55,204 nt of DNA from Candidatus Eiseniibacteriota bacterium (GTDB taxonomy: Bacteria; Eisenbacteria; RBG-16-71-46). The stretch is taken from the NCBI GenBank assembly GCA_016178725.1, contig JACOSV010000084.1, positions 1 through 55,204 on the forward strand, read 5' to 3'. This document shows, in pieces, positions 42,957 through 52,362 of the stretch (positions are counted from its first letter, which is position 1; each line of letters opens with the position of its first letter). Below the pieces are notes generated by a model. It searched no databases, was not told where the DNA came from, and saw nothing but the letters and a program-made list of their open reading frames with translations. The translations under genes and the position numbers were made by a program.

Positions 42957-44888
42957 CTACGACGGAATGCGCAGCCTCTGGCCGGCGCGGATGCGCGACG
43001 AGACGAGCCCGTTCGCCGCCTTGAGCCTCGCCACCGACGTGCCGTGACGCTGCGCGAGCACGTCGAGCGTCTCGCCGCTGCGCACCGTCACCGTCGACTT
43101 CGCGGGCACGTCCGCGCCTCCGCGCCGGTGGCCGCGATGGTGGCGCGGCGGGGGCGCCTTGATCGCGACCGCCTTGGCGCTGTCGGCCGCGACCGCTTCC
43201 GGCGACGGCGTCGCCGCCACGCCGGTGCGGATCTTGAGTCGCGTGCCGCGCCGGACCGAGGTCCCCGTGATCTTGTTCCAGCGGCGGATGTCGGAGACCG
43301 TGACGCCGTACTGATCCGCGATCGAGGCCAGCGTCTCGCCCTTGTGCACGACGCGCGTCGCGCGGCCTTCTGCGTTGGACTGGCCGTTGAGCGACGCCGG
43401 CATCCGGAGCGCGCGCGGCGGCACGTACGCCGTCGAGGCGCGCGGATCGCCGTCGGGCAGATCTGCCGCGGCCGGCGCGTGGGTACTCGCGGGCACCGTG
43501 AGCACCGCGCCGCGCTTGAGCGGGTTCGCGCGGCTGATGTGGTTGGTGCGGGCGAGCCGCTCCGCGCTGACGTGGTACTGGTTCGCGATCCGCTGCAGCG
43601 TCTCGCCGCGGCGCACGCGATGCTGGACGGTGAGATTCAGGGCCGGCAGCGATGCGCCGTCCTCGAGCTTGGCCATGATCGCCGCCGCCTTGCCGCGCGG
43701 CACGCGCACCATCGTCACGCCATCGTGTTCGGGCGCAGCGTGGCGCAGCACCGCCGGATTCAGCAGCTGGATCTCCTCGACCGGGCACTCGGCGAGCCGC
43801 GCGATCGCGCGCAGGTCCACCGCACCGGTGAGCGCGAGCTCGTCGAAGTCCATGGGCTCGTCGAGCGTCACCGCGTCGAAGCCGTACTTCTGCGGCTCGC
43901 GGGCGATTGCGAGCACGGCCATGAACTGCGGCACGTACTCCTCGGTCTGCCGCGGCAGATGGAGATCCCAGTAGTTGGTCGTGCCCTGGCGCTTGATCGC
44001 GCGCAGCACCGTGCCCTCGCCGGCGTTGTACGAAGCCAGCGCCAGCGGCCAGTCGCCGAAGATCGAATAGAGGTGCTTGAGGTAGCGCGCGGCGACCACC
44101 GTGGACTTCTCGGGGTCACGCCGCTCGTCCACCCACTGATTCACGGTGAGGCCGAAGAGCTGTGCGGTGGAGCGCAGGATCTGCCACGGACCGACCGCGC
44201 GCGAGACCGAGCGCGCCTGGAGGTTGAACCCGCTCTCGACGAACACGAGATGAACGAGGTCGGGCGGCAGCCCTTCCTTGCGCAGCACCGAGCGGAACAG
44301 CTCCATGTAACGGCCCGAGCGCTTGAGCCAGCGCTCGAACACCGAGCGGCCGCTGCCGGTGAAGAACTCGATCCAGCGCACGACGTCGGCGTTGAGCTGC
44401 GGCTGGATCTCCTCGGCCGCCGGCGCGTTGAGCACCTGCGGATCGGCGGCGTCCGACGCTTCGCGCGACGCGGGGGCCTTCGCATCGTGGGACGCCGACG
44501 CCTTCACATCGCGGGCGGCCGACGCCTCCGCGCCGCGCGCGGCGTCACGGAGTCCGGTGAGCTTCGAGCGGCACTCGGTCAGATCGCGCCGCGTGCTGGC
44601 GTCGAGGTCGCCGGCCAGCGCCGCCTCGACCGGCTCGAGCGCCGCATCGCAGGTGCGCACGGCCCCGGCGAAGTCGCCGGCCTGGCGCAGGTCCCACGCC
44701 GTCTGATACGCCGCACGGGCGGCCTGCACCTGGGCCATCGGCACGGCCGCCAACGAGTCGCCGACAGCAGGCGGGACGACCGAGAGGAGGGGCAGGATCG
44801 GATCGGCGCCCGCGGTTGCGGCCACGCACAGCATGAGAGCGACTGCGGCCGAAGTGAGGTGTCGGAGCGGCAATAGATCCTCATGCAC
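42957..44888 (-). CDS. MltD-like lytic transglycosylase with three LysM domains
   Basis: 643 residues from GTG 44888, which places a signal peptide (TSAAVALMLCVAATAGA) at the N-terminus; an ATG at 44993 would add a long unlikely leader. A helical Ala-rich region precedes an SLT domain with catalytic Glu in VFVESGFNLQARS and GPWQI, and YNAGEG downstream. Three LysM peptidoglycan-binding modules follow (VRRGETLQRIANQYH, VHKGETLASIADQYG, VRSGETLDVLAQRHG). It cleaves murein glycan strands in the periplasm. The layout matches MltD. Confidence 0.9.
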   Translation of the reverse strand: MHEDLLPLRHLTSAAVALMLCVAATAGADPILPLLSVVPPAVGDSLAAVPMAQVQAARAAYQTAWDLRQAGDFAGAVRTCDAALEPVEAALAGDLDASTRRDLTECRSKLTGLRDAARGAEASAARDVKASASHDAKAPASREASDAADPQVLNAPAAEEIQPQLNADVVRWIEFFTGSGRSVFERWLKRSGRYMELFRSVLRKEGLPPDLVHLVFVESGFNLQARSVSRAVGPWQILRSTAQLFGLTVNQWVDERRDPEKSTVVAARYLKHLYSIFGDWPLALASYNAGEGTVLRAIKRQGTTNYWDLHLPRQTEEYVPQFMAVLAIAREPQKYGFDAVTLDEPMDFDELALTGAVDLRAIARLAECPVEEIQLLNPAVLRHAAPEHDGVTMVRVPRGKAAAIMAKLEDGASLPALNLTVQHRVRRGETLQRIANQYHVSAERLARTNHISRANPLKRGAVLTVPASTHAPAAADLPDGDPRASTAYVPPRALRMPASLNGQSNAEGRATRVVHKGETLASIADQYGVTVSDIRRWNKITGTSVRRGTRLKIRTGVAATPSPEAVAADSAKAVAIKAPPPRHHRGHRRGGADVPAKSTVTVRSGETLDVLAQRHGTSVARLKAANGLVSSRIRAGQRLRIPS

Positions 44889-44999
44889 GGAACGTGATGG
44901 GCGAGAATGAAGTCCGGGGCAAGTTACGGACGCGGCATGCAAACTGCAACCTCGTTTTCCCCCGAAGGGCACGAACGCACAACACTTGGACACTGCTGC

Positions 45000-45066
45000 G
45001 GCGGCGATGGTTCGAACCGCCCGTGATCAACGCAAGACGCGTGCCACCCAAGCCGCTACACCATTG
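45000..45066 (-). pseudogene. Degenerate tRNA-like sequence
   Basis: Read on the minus strand it has a 5' part like a tRNA D-arm (GGTGTAGCGGCTTGGGTGGCA), a middle CGTCTTGCG and a T-loop-like GGTTCGAACC (45009-45018) at correct overall spacing. However, I cannot pair a full anticodon stem, T-stem or acceptor stem. A possible CTT anticodon is only suggestive. It may be a decayed tRNA or a chance resemblance, and lies in the divergent region between the MltD-like and PEGA genes. Confidence 0.3.
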
Positions 45067-45154
45067 ACACTTGCGAGAGCGTCCACTAGCGTGCGCGCGA
45101 AGCGACCCAGCGCGTTCAATGGATGGACTAAATGAGGGGAGGGAGCCCCAGCCG

Positions 45155-47407
45155 ATGACGTCGGTCGCTGATCCCACCTTGTACTGGGCAGTTCTCTCCC
45201 GGTCGCGCGGCGAGATCCTGACCGCCGAGGCGCAGTCGCCCGGACTCCACCTCGGCATTCTCGGCATCCCTGCGGGGCTCGCCCCGCGCGACGTCGAGGG
45301 CTGGCTCTACGACATCATCGGCGTCGCCCACGAGGGGAGCCCGGTCCCGGAGTCCGCCGGCCGCATCCCGCCGCTCCTCCGTCACGCGCTCACCGGCCTC
45401 GTGTTCTCGCACGCCGAGTTGTGGGATCGCCGCGGCGGACCGCGGCCTTGCTCGTTCGCGTTCGCGCATACCGTGCACGAGGTCGGCTTCGGCGTCGTGG
45501 GCGATGTGGACGTCGCCGTCGCGGTCGACGGCGTGGCGATCGAGCCGCAGTGGATCTCGGTGCGCGACGAGGGCGGCCGCGCGGCGCGCGCGTGGAACAT
45601 CGGCTCGGACCACAGCATTCAGGTGCGCATCGACTGGCGTCCGCAGGGCGGCGAAGGCGGCGAGGTCGAGGCGGTGTGGTCGGCGGCGAGGCCTGCGCCG
45701 GCGCGCGCGGTTGAACCGGCGCACACGATGCGGCCGGCACGCGAGCCCGAGCCGGCGCCGGTCATGGCGCGCGAGCCGGTCGCGACGACCGCGCCGGAGC
45801 CGCCGCCGGCCGCGCCGACACGTGCGTGGCCCTCGATGCCCGAGCACATCCCGCCGACGCCCGAGCCGCCCGCGCTCACCGCGCAGACGGCGACGTGGCA
45901 TGCGCCGCCCGATCCGCACGTGATCGATCTGCCGGCGAGCGTGCCGCCGCGGATCACGCCGTCGCCCGGCGACGAGGATGCGGGCGACATCGAGTTCCAC
46001 ACCATCTCGGTCGAGCGACCGCGCCATGCGACGCCCGCGGATGCGACGCCCGCCGATGCGCCGCCCGCCGGTGCGCCGCCCGCCGATGCGCCGCCTGCCG
46101 ATGCGCCGCGCGAGACGCCCGTGCTGCGGCTCGCGCCGCCCGCGCGACCGGCATCCATCGCATCGGCGCCCGCCGCGGCGAAGCGCCCGGCGCGACGTCT
46201 CGTGTTCCAGACCACCGAGCGGCGCGCGTGGCCGACGTGGCGCGGGCTCATGCGCGGCGACCACTCGTTCTGGCGCCGCGCGTCGCTGTGGATGCTCGCG
46301 CTTGCCGCGCTCTTCGCCGCCGGCTGGGGACTCGGCGCGCTCCAGGACAACACCGGCCCGCGCGACGTGTCGCATCAGGGCATGATCGGCGCGGCGCTGC
46401 ACGCGCTCGGTCTCGGCGGACCGCGCTTCCGCGTCGACGTGTCGAGCCGTCCGGGCGACGCGTGGATCGCCGTGGACGGCCGGTCGCTCTCGCTGCGGAC
46501 GCCGGCCGCGATCGAGCTCGCGCCGGGCGAGCATCGTGTCACGCTCTCGTACCCGGACCGTGGCGGCGCGACGTTCACCGTACGCGGCAGCCGCGGCGAC
46601 CGCGTGCCGCTCGAAGGCAATCTCTGGGGCGCGCTCGAGGTCGGCTCGCCGCACGAAGTCGGCGTGATCTCGGTCACGGTGGATGGCGTGCCGCGCGGCG
46701 CGGCGCCGCTTCGCGTGGACAGCCTCGCGCCCGGCGTCCACGAGCTGCGCTTCGCCGGCGCGGGCGTCGAGCCATGGGGCGAGACCGTGGATATCCGCGT
46801 CGGCGAGACGCGCGAGGTGGTGGCGCACGCGGTGGGCTCGCCGGCGACCGGCGTGCTGCAGGTCAAGGGCACGGCGACCGACGAGCGCGGCGCCGAGCCG
46901 CTCAAGGGGGCACAGGTGTGGATCGACGGCGAGCCGCGCGGCACGACACCGCTCTCGCTCGACCTGCCGCGCGGGCCGCACAGCGTGCGCGCCGCGTACC
47001 GCGGCCAGGACGCGCCGATCCAGGTGATCGATCTGCCCGGCGGCAACCAGCGCTTCGCCGTGTTCGAGTTCGGTCTCGACGTCGAGGTGCCGAAGGTGAT
47101 CGTGGACCTGCCGCCGCGGCTGCCACGCGATCGCGCGACGGTCGTGTCCGCGAGCGTGCAGGGCATCGCGGCGTCCGAGCTGCGCGAGATGTGGCTCCAC
47201 GCGCAGACGCCGGGCGGCCCGTGGCGCGGCTATCAGATGACGCTGCTCAATTCGGCGGGCGGCGTCACCGGCGTCGTGCCGTTCCCGACGCAGGCGTTCG
47301 ATGCGCAGGGTAGCGCGCGCTACTACGTGAGCGCCGCGTACGGCCAGGGCGACGAGGCGTTCACCGAAATCCGCACGATCCAGCTCGAGAAGCCGCCCGC
47401 GCACTGA
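45155..47407 (+). CDS. PEGA-domain membrane protein
   Basis: 750 residues from ATG 45155 (GAGGGGAGGGAG upstream); frames from 45071 or 45119 lack it. The N-terminal ~180 residues form a cytoplasmic domain I cannot assign. A long Pro/Ala-rich linker (to ~365) includes tandem repeats. One membrane helix (ASLWMLALAALFAAGWGLG) follows, then an extracytoplasmic region with PEGA-type modules (VDVSSRPGDAWIAVDGRSL; VTVDGVPRGAAPLRVDSLAP; VWIDGEPRGTTPLSLDLPRG). PEGA modules occur in surface-layer or signalling proteins. The role is unknown. Confidence 0.72.
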   Translation: MTSVADPTLYWAVLSRSRGEILTAEAQSPGLHLGILGIPAGLAPRDVEGWLYDIIGVAHEGSPVPESAGRIPPLLRHALTGLVFSHAELWDRRGGPRPCSFAFAHTVHEVGFGVVGDVDVAVAVDGVAIEPQWISVRDEGGRAARAWNIGSDHSIQVRIDWRPQGGEGGEVEAVWSAARPAPARAVEPAHTMRPAREPEPAPVMAREPVATTAPEPPPAAPTRAWPSMPEHIPPTPEPPALTAQTATWHAPPDPHVIDLPASVPPRITPSPGDEDAGDIEFHTISVERPRHATPADATPADAPPAGAPPADAPPADAPRETPVLRLAPPARPASIASAPAAAKRPARRLVFQTTERRAWPTWRGLMRGDHSFWRRASLWMLALAALFAAGWGLGALQDNTGPRDVSHQGMIGAALHALGLGGPRFRVDVSSRPGDAWIAVDGRSLSLRTPAAIELAPGEHRVTLSYPDRGGATFTVRGSRGDRVPLEGNLWGALEVGSPHEVGVISVTVDGVPRGAAPLRVDSLAPGVHELRFAGAGVEPWGETVDIRVGETREVVAHAVGSPATGVLQVKGTATDERGAEPLKGAQVWIDGEPRGTTPLSLDLPRGPHSVRAAYRGQDAPIQVIDLPGGNQRFAVFEFGLDVEVPKVIVDLPPRLPRDRATVVSASVQGIAASELREMWLHAQTPGGPWRGYQMTLLNSAGGVTGVVPFPTQAFDAQGSARYYVSAAYGQGDEAFTEIRTIQLEKPPAH
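46028..46102 (+). repeat. Five 15-bp tandem repeats in the PEGA-protein linker
   Basis: Five units of 15 bp encode A(T/P)PA(D/G) in the Pro/Ala-rich linker. The variation is mostly at the second and fifth codons. Confidence 0.85.
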
Positions 47408-47581
47408 TCGCGAGGGCGCGATCGCGGGGCCCACTGTCCGCGAACGTGTGATCGCCCCGCGCCGATCACGCCGTGCCCGGATCGTCGCCGGCGTCGTCGC
47501 GCGTGCGCCGATTGCGGCGCATGACGACGCGCGCCCGCCGCGCCCGCGGCGATCGGCACGGCTCTCGCGCGCTCCGCCCGC

Positions 47582-50007
47582 ATGGGCGGGCGATGCGCGG
47601 TTCCGGTCGCGGTGGCGGTGTGGCTCGGAATCCTCGCCGGTCGCGGCTCGACGCCGATGGCCGCCGTGTCGTGCCTCGCCGCGGCGTTGCCCTGCGCATG
47701 GCTCGCGGCGCGCGCTCCGGCCCGCGTCGGGACTGCCGCGCTCCTCCTTGCGCTCGGGCTCGCCGCCGCCGCGCGCGGCGGGCTGTCGCGCGCGGCGCTC
47801 GACCACGGCGCTGCGGCGCTCGGCGACGACGAGCCGCCGCGCTGGCTCCACGCGCGCGTCGTCGAGCATCCGCTGCGCGAAGGGGGCGAGCCGCTCGCGA
47901 TCGCGACGCTGACGCGCGCGTGCGGTCCGCTCGCCGCCGGCACGCGGGTGCGGCTGCGGCTCCCGGCGGGATGCGACGCCGAGATCGGCGACGACGTGGA
48001 TGCGCTCGCGCGGCTCGAGCGTCCGCCCGGGCGGCGCAATCCGGGCGGGATCTCGTCGCGCGAGATCGCGGCGACCTCGGGTGTGGCGGTGCAGGGGCAG
48101 GCGCGGTTCGCCGCGGTGCGTCATGCGACGGGGATCCACGCGGCGGCGCGCGCCACGGTGTCGCGCTGGCGTCGCGCGATCGAGCGGTCGTTCGCGCGGT
48201 CGCTCGATCCCGAGGCGCGCGAGATCGTGACGCCGCTCGTGGACGGCGACCGCTCGGCGCTGCCGCCGACCCTGGGCGCGCACCTCAAGGCCGCAGGGCT
48301 CACGCACCTGCTCGCGCTCTCGGGGCTGCACGTCGTGTGGCTCGCCGGGCTCGTGCGCGGCGGCGCCGCGGCGCTCGGCCGCGGCGTGCGCGGCCGGGCG
48401 GTCGCCGGGGCGGCGTGGCCCTCTTCTATATGGGGATCGCGGGACCGCTCCCGTCGCTGATGCGGGCGGTGGCGACCGAGCTCGTGATCGCCGGGGCGCA
48501 GCTCGCGGGGCGGGCGCTCGATCCCGTGCATGGTCTGGCGATGAGCGTCGTCGTGCTGCTGACGCTGGCGCCCGGCTGGGCCCACGATCTCGGCTTTCAG
48601 CTCTCGTGCCTCGCGACGCTCGGCCTCGTGTCGATCGGTCCATGGCTGACCGAGCGCTGCGGACGGTGGCGCGCGCTCGCCGCGCCGTTCGTGCCGACCG
48701 TGGCGGCGCAGATCGCAGCGCTGCCGCTGCTCCTCGACCGCTTCCACGCGCTGCCGTGGTTGAGCCTCGTCGCCAACCTGCTCGCCGTGCCGGTGTGCGG
48801 ACTCCTGCTCGCTGCCGCGTGGCTCGCGGTCGCCTGCGACGCGCTGTGGCCCGGCATCGGCGCGCCGTGCTTCGGCGCGTGCGACGTGCTGGCGGGCGCG
48901 CTGCGCGCGATCGCCGACCTCACCGCGCGCGTGCCGGGCGCATTGCTCGCGACCGGGTCGGAGCCGGCGCTGCCGTGGATCGCGGCGGTCGGCGCGGCGC
49001 TGCTCGCGCTCGCGCTGCCGCGGCCGCGCGCGCTCGATCGCGCGCCGTATCCGGCGACATTCGCCCGCGTCGCCGCCGCGTGGGCGGGGGCCGTCGCGAC
49101 CGCGCTCGCGCTGCTGCTCGCGGCGACCGCGCGGCCGCTCGCACCGCCCGCCGGACGCTGGTGGATGATCGCGATCGACGTGGGTCAGGGCGATGCGATC
49201 GCGCTCGCGTTCGGCGACGCGTGGTGGCTGGTGGACGCGGGCGTGCGCACGCCGCGCACCGACATGGGCGAGGCGGTGGTGCTGCCGTTCCTGCGCTGGG
49301 CGGGGGTGCGCTCGCTCGAGCGGCTGGCGCTCACGCACGACGACGGCGATCACACCGGCGGCGCGCCGGCGGTCATCCGCGGCGCGAGGGTGCGCGAGCT
49401 GATCGTGCCGACGCCGGTGCCGGGGGTCGCCGGTCCCGGCGCGCGATTCGCCGCCGCCGGCGTCCCGTTGCGGCCGGTCGCGCGCGGCGACACGCTGCGG
49501 CTCGCGCCGCGTGTGATCGTGCGCTGGCCGCCGGCGGGCACGGCGCTCCCGACCGACAACAGCGCCGCGCTCGTGCTCGAGGTGGGCGAGGGGCGCGCCC
49601 GCGCGCTGCTCACCGCCGACCTCGACAGTCTGCGCGAGGACTCGCTCGACGTGGCGCCGGGCCTCGCCGTGCTCAAGGTCGGGCACCACGGTTCGGGATC
49701 GTCGAGCGGGGTGGGATTCCTCGCGCGCGTGCGCCCGGCGCTCGCCGTGATCTCGGTCGGCGCGCACAACGCGTTCGGTCATCCCGACCCGCGCGCGCTG
49801 GTGCGATTGAGCGACACGCGGGCGCGCGTCGTGCGCACGGATCGATGCGGCGCGGTGTGGCTCGAGATCGCGGACGATTCGGTGCGGATGGTGGACTGGT
49901 CGCGCGAGCGGCCGGGTGACGATGCGCGCGCGGCGGACCGCGCGTCGCGCGGCGCGCCGGTGCGGGATCGGGGCCGCCCGCTTGCCGGGTCCGCGGCGCG
50001 TTGGTAG
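47582..50007 (+). pseudogene. comEC: ComEC/Rec2-family DNA uptake protein, frameshifted
   Basis: The first frame (ATG 47582) has N-terminal membrane segments, a DUF4131-like domain and the start of the Competence domain (LLALSGLHVVWLAGL), then runs out of frame near 48415. The second frame continues with ALFYMGIAGPLPSLMRA, more membrane helices and a metallo-beta-lactamase-like domain (IDVGQGDAI, THDDGDHTGG, KVGHHGSGSSS) to 50007. One extra G at about 48415 would join them. ComEC forms the inner-membrane channel for transforming DNA. It is a recent pseudogene or a consensus error; both halves are otherwise well conserved. Confidence 0.8.
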
Positions 50008-50033
50008 ATTGCGGCGTGGACCCGCATTCCACC

Positions 50034-50660
50034 ATGCGCAGGCTCGCGGTGCTGGCCTCCGGCCAGGGCACGAACTTCGAGGCGCTGGCGCACGCCGGGC
50101 GCCGGGGCGAGCTGGGCGGGCGCATCGCGGTCCTCGTCAGCGACCGCGCCGACGCCCCCGCCCTGGAACGCGCGCGTCGTCTCGAGATCGAGGCGATCCA
50201 CCTTCCGCCCGGCCGCTTCCGCACGCGACTCGAAGACGAAGCGCCCTGGGTCGAGGCGCTCCGCGCCCGCGAGATCGACACCGTGCTGCTCGCCGGGTTC
50301 ATGCGCCGGCTCCACGCCCCATTCCTCGCCGCGTTCCGCGACCGCGTGCTCAACATCCATCCCTCGCTGCTCCCGGCGTTCCCGGGGCTCGAGGCGATCC
50401 GCCACGCGCTCGATCACGGCGTGCGCGTGACGGGCTGCACGGTGCACCTCGTGGACGACGCGCTCGACGAGGGGCCGATCCTCGCCCAGTCGGCGGTGGA
50501 GGTGCGCGACGGCGACACGCTCGCGGACCTCGAGGCGCGCATCCACGCCGCCGAGCATCGCCTCTATCCCTGGGCCGTGCGCCGGTTCCTCACCGAGCCG
50601 TGGACGCGCGAGGGCCGGCGGCTCGTCTTCGGCGCCGCGGCGGCGGCGGTGGCGCGATGA
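50034..50660 (+). CDS. purN: Phosphoribosylglycinamide formyltransferase
   Basis: 208 residues from ATG 50034; weak TTG/GTG starts at 50001 and 50016 would overlap comEC. The formyltransferase core is complete: LASGQGTNFEALA near the start, catalytic Asn-x-His in LNIHPSLLPAFPG, and the Asp motif HLVDDALDEGPI. It transfers a formyl group from 10-formyl-THF to GAR, the third step of purine synthesis. It overlaps the HAD gene by 4 bp. Confidence 0.95.
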   Translation: MRRLAVLASGQGTNFEALAHAGRRGELGGRIAVLVSDRADAPALERARRLEIEAIHLPPGRFRTRLEDEAPWVEALRAREIDTVLLAGFMRRLHAPFLAAFRDRVLNIHPSLLPAFPGLEAIRHALDHGVRVTGCTVHLVDDALDEGPILAQSAVEVRDGDTLADLEARIHAAEHRLYPWAVRRFLTEPWTREGRRLVFGAAAAAVAR

Positions 50661-51469
50661 GCGCTCGCCCGGGCCTCGACGCCGTGATCTTCGACGCCGG
50701 CGGCACGCTCATCCGGCTCGACTTCGAATGGATGGCCGACGATCTCGCGCGCCGCGGCGTCGTGACGTCGCCCGACGCGCTGCGCCGCGCGGAGGTCGCG
50801 GGGCGTCGCGCGTACGACGCGAGCGGCGGCCCGGCGCGGCACGGCGCCGCGCAACTGATGTGGATCGCGGCGCCGGCGGCGAACGGGGCCGGCGCGAACG
50901 GCGCGATCGGCGAGGCGCCCGGCTATCGCGGCGACATCCACGCTTACTTCGCCGGCACGCTCGCCGCCGCGGGCGCGTCGGACGCGGCGATCGAGCCCGC
51001 GATCGCGCGCTTCTTCGGCCGCGATCGCGAACGCGGCCTGTGGTCCCGGCCGATGGAGGGTGCGCGCGAGGCGATCGACGCGCTGGGCGCGATGGGATTC
51101 CGGCTCGCCGTGGTCTCCAACTCCGACGGCCGCGCCGAGCGCCATCTGACGCACGCGGACATGCGCCGCGGCGTGGAGTTCGTCGTGGACTCGCACGTGG
51201 TCGGCGTCGAGAAGCCCGATCCGCGCATCTTCGCGATCGCGCTCGAGCGCCTCGGCGTGGATCCCGCGCGTGCGCTCTACGTCGGCGACATCCGCTCGGT
51301 GGACGAAACAGGGGCGCTCGCCGCCGGCATGCGCTTCGTCCTGATCGATCCGCTCGGTGACTACGCCGCACCCGGCGCGCCGCGCATCGACGACATGCAT
51401 GCGCTCGCCCAGTGGGTGGACGCGACGTTCGAGCGGCCGCACGCGCACGGCGGGAGGGCGCCGCGATGA
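50657..51469 (+). CDS. HAD-superfamily hydrolase
   Basis: 270 residues. HAD motifs: I is FDAGGTLIRLD (the second Asp of DxD is replaced by Gly, DAGGT, as in many subfamily I members), II is VVSNSDG, III is the Lys in GVEKPDPRIF, and IV is YVGDIRSVDETGA. A four-helix cap lies between motifs I and II. It is likely a cytoplasmic phosphatase for a small metabolite. ATGA overlaps on both sides embed it between purN and purC, so a role in nucleotide metabolism is possible; substrate unknown. Confidence 0.85.
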   Translation: MSARPGLDAVIFDAGGTLIRLDFEWMADDLARRGVVTSPDALRRAEVAGRRAYDASGGPARHGAAQLMWIAAPAANGAGANGAIGEAPGYRGDIHAYFAGTLAAAGASDAAIEPAIARFFGRDRERGLWSRPMEGAREAIDALGAMGFRLAVVSNSDGRAERHLTHADMRRGVEFVVDSHVVGVEKPDPRIFAIALERLGVDPARALYVGDIRSVDETGALAAGMRFVLIDPLGDYAAPGAPRIDDMHALAQWVDATFERPHAHGGRAPR

Positions 51470-52362
51470 TCGCGACCGGCGAAGCGCTGGCCGAGGTGAC
51501 GCTCCCCGGGCTCACGCCGTGGCGGCGCGGCAAGGTGCGCGACGTCTACGAGGCCGGCGCCGATCATCTCGTAATCGTCGCCAGCGATCGCTTGAGCGCG
51601 TACGATTCGATCCTGCCGACGCCGATCCCGGGCAAGGGCCGCGTGCTCACCGGACTCTCGGCGTTCTGGTTCCGGACGCTCGCGAGCGCCGCGCCGCACC
51701 ACTTCGTCGCCGATGACCCGCACGCGTATCCGCCGCCGTTCGACCGCTGGGCCGACCGCCTCGCCGGCCGCAGCATGCTCGTCCGTCGTGCCGAGCGCGT
51801 GGACATCGAGTGTGTCGTGCGCGGCCATCTCACCGGGTCGGGCTGGCGCGAGTACAGGGCCGGCGGGGCCGTGTGCGGGATCGCGCTGCCCGCGGGGCTG
51901 CGCGATGGTTCGCGGCTCGATCCGCCGATCTTCACGCCGGCGACCAAGGCCGACGCGGGCCACGACGAGAACGTCTCGTTCGACGAGGTCGTCGCGCGCG
52001 TCGGCCGGCCGACCGCCGAGGCGCTGCGCGTCCGCAGCCTCGCGATCTACGACGAGGCGCGCGCGTGGGCGTGGGCCCGGGGCCTCGTGCTCGCCGACAC
52101 CAAGTTCGAGTTCGGCGGCGTGGACGGCGCGCTCACGCTGATCGACGAGATCCTGTCGCCCGACTCGTCGCGCTACTGGGATCGCGCCGAGTACGAGGCG
52201 GGCCGGCTGCTCGCGTTCGACAAGCAGTTCGTGCGCGACTGGCTCGACCAATCGGGCTGGAATCACGAGCCGCCGGCGCCGGCGCTGCCGGACGACGTCG
52301 TGCGCAGGACCGCCGAGCGCTACGCCGAGGCGATGCGGCGGCTGACGGGGCCCGCGACATGA
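51466..52362 (+). CDS. purC: SAICAR synthase
   Basis: 298 residues. Signatures GKVRDVYEAG, ASDRLSAYDSILPTPIPGKG, VRGHLTGSGWREY and ADTKFEFG cover the ATP- and CAIR-binding sites. It ligates aspartate to CAIR in purine synthesis. The length matches the longer, yeast-like PurC group. The start overlaps the HAD stop and its stop overlaps the purH start (both ATGA). Confidence 0.96.
   Translation: MIATGEALAEVTLPGLTPWRRGKVRDVYEAGADHLVIVASDRLSAYDSILPTPIPGKGRVLTGLSAFWFRTLASAAPHHFVADDPHAYPPPFDRWADRLAGRSMLVRRAERVDIECVVRGHLTGSGWREYRAGGAVCGIALPAGLRDGSRLDPPIFTPATKADAGHDENVSFDEVVARVGRPTAEALRVRSLAIYDEARAWAWARGLVLADTKFEFGGVDGALTLIDEILSPDSSRYWDRAEYEAGRLLAFDKQFVRDWLDQSGWNHEPPAPALPDDVVRRTAERYAEAMRRLTGPAT

Noticed and set aside
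45128..48643. 1171-residue minus-strand frame
   Set aside because: An antisense shadow of the PEGA and comEC genes, rich in Arg, Ala and His with no domain; typical of GC-rich DNA.
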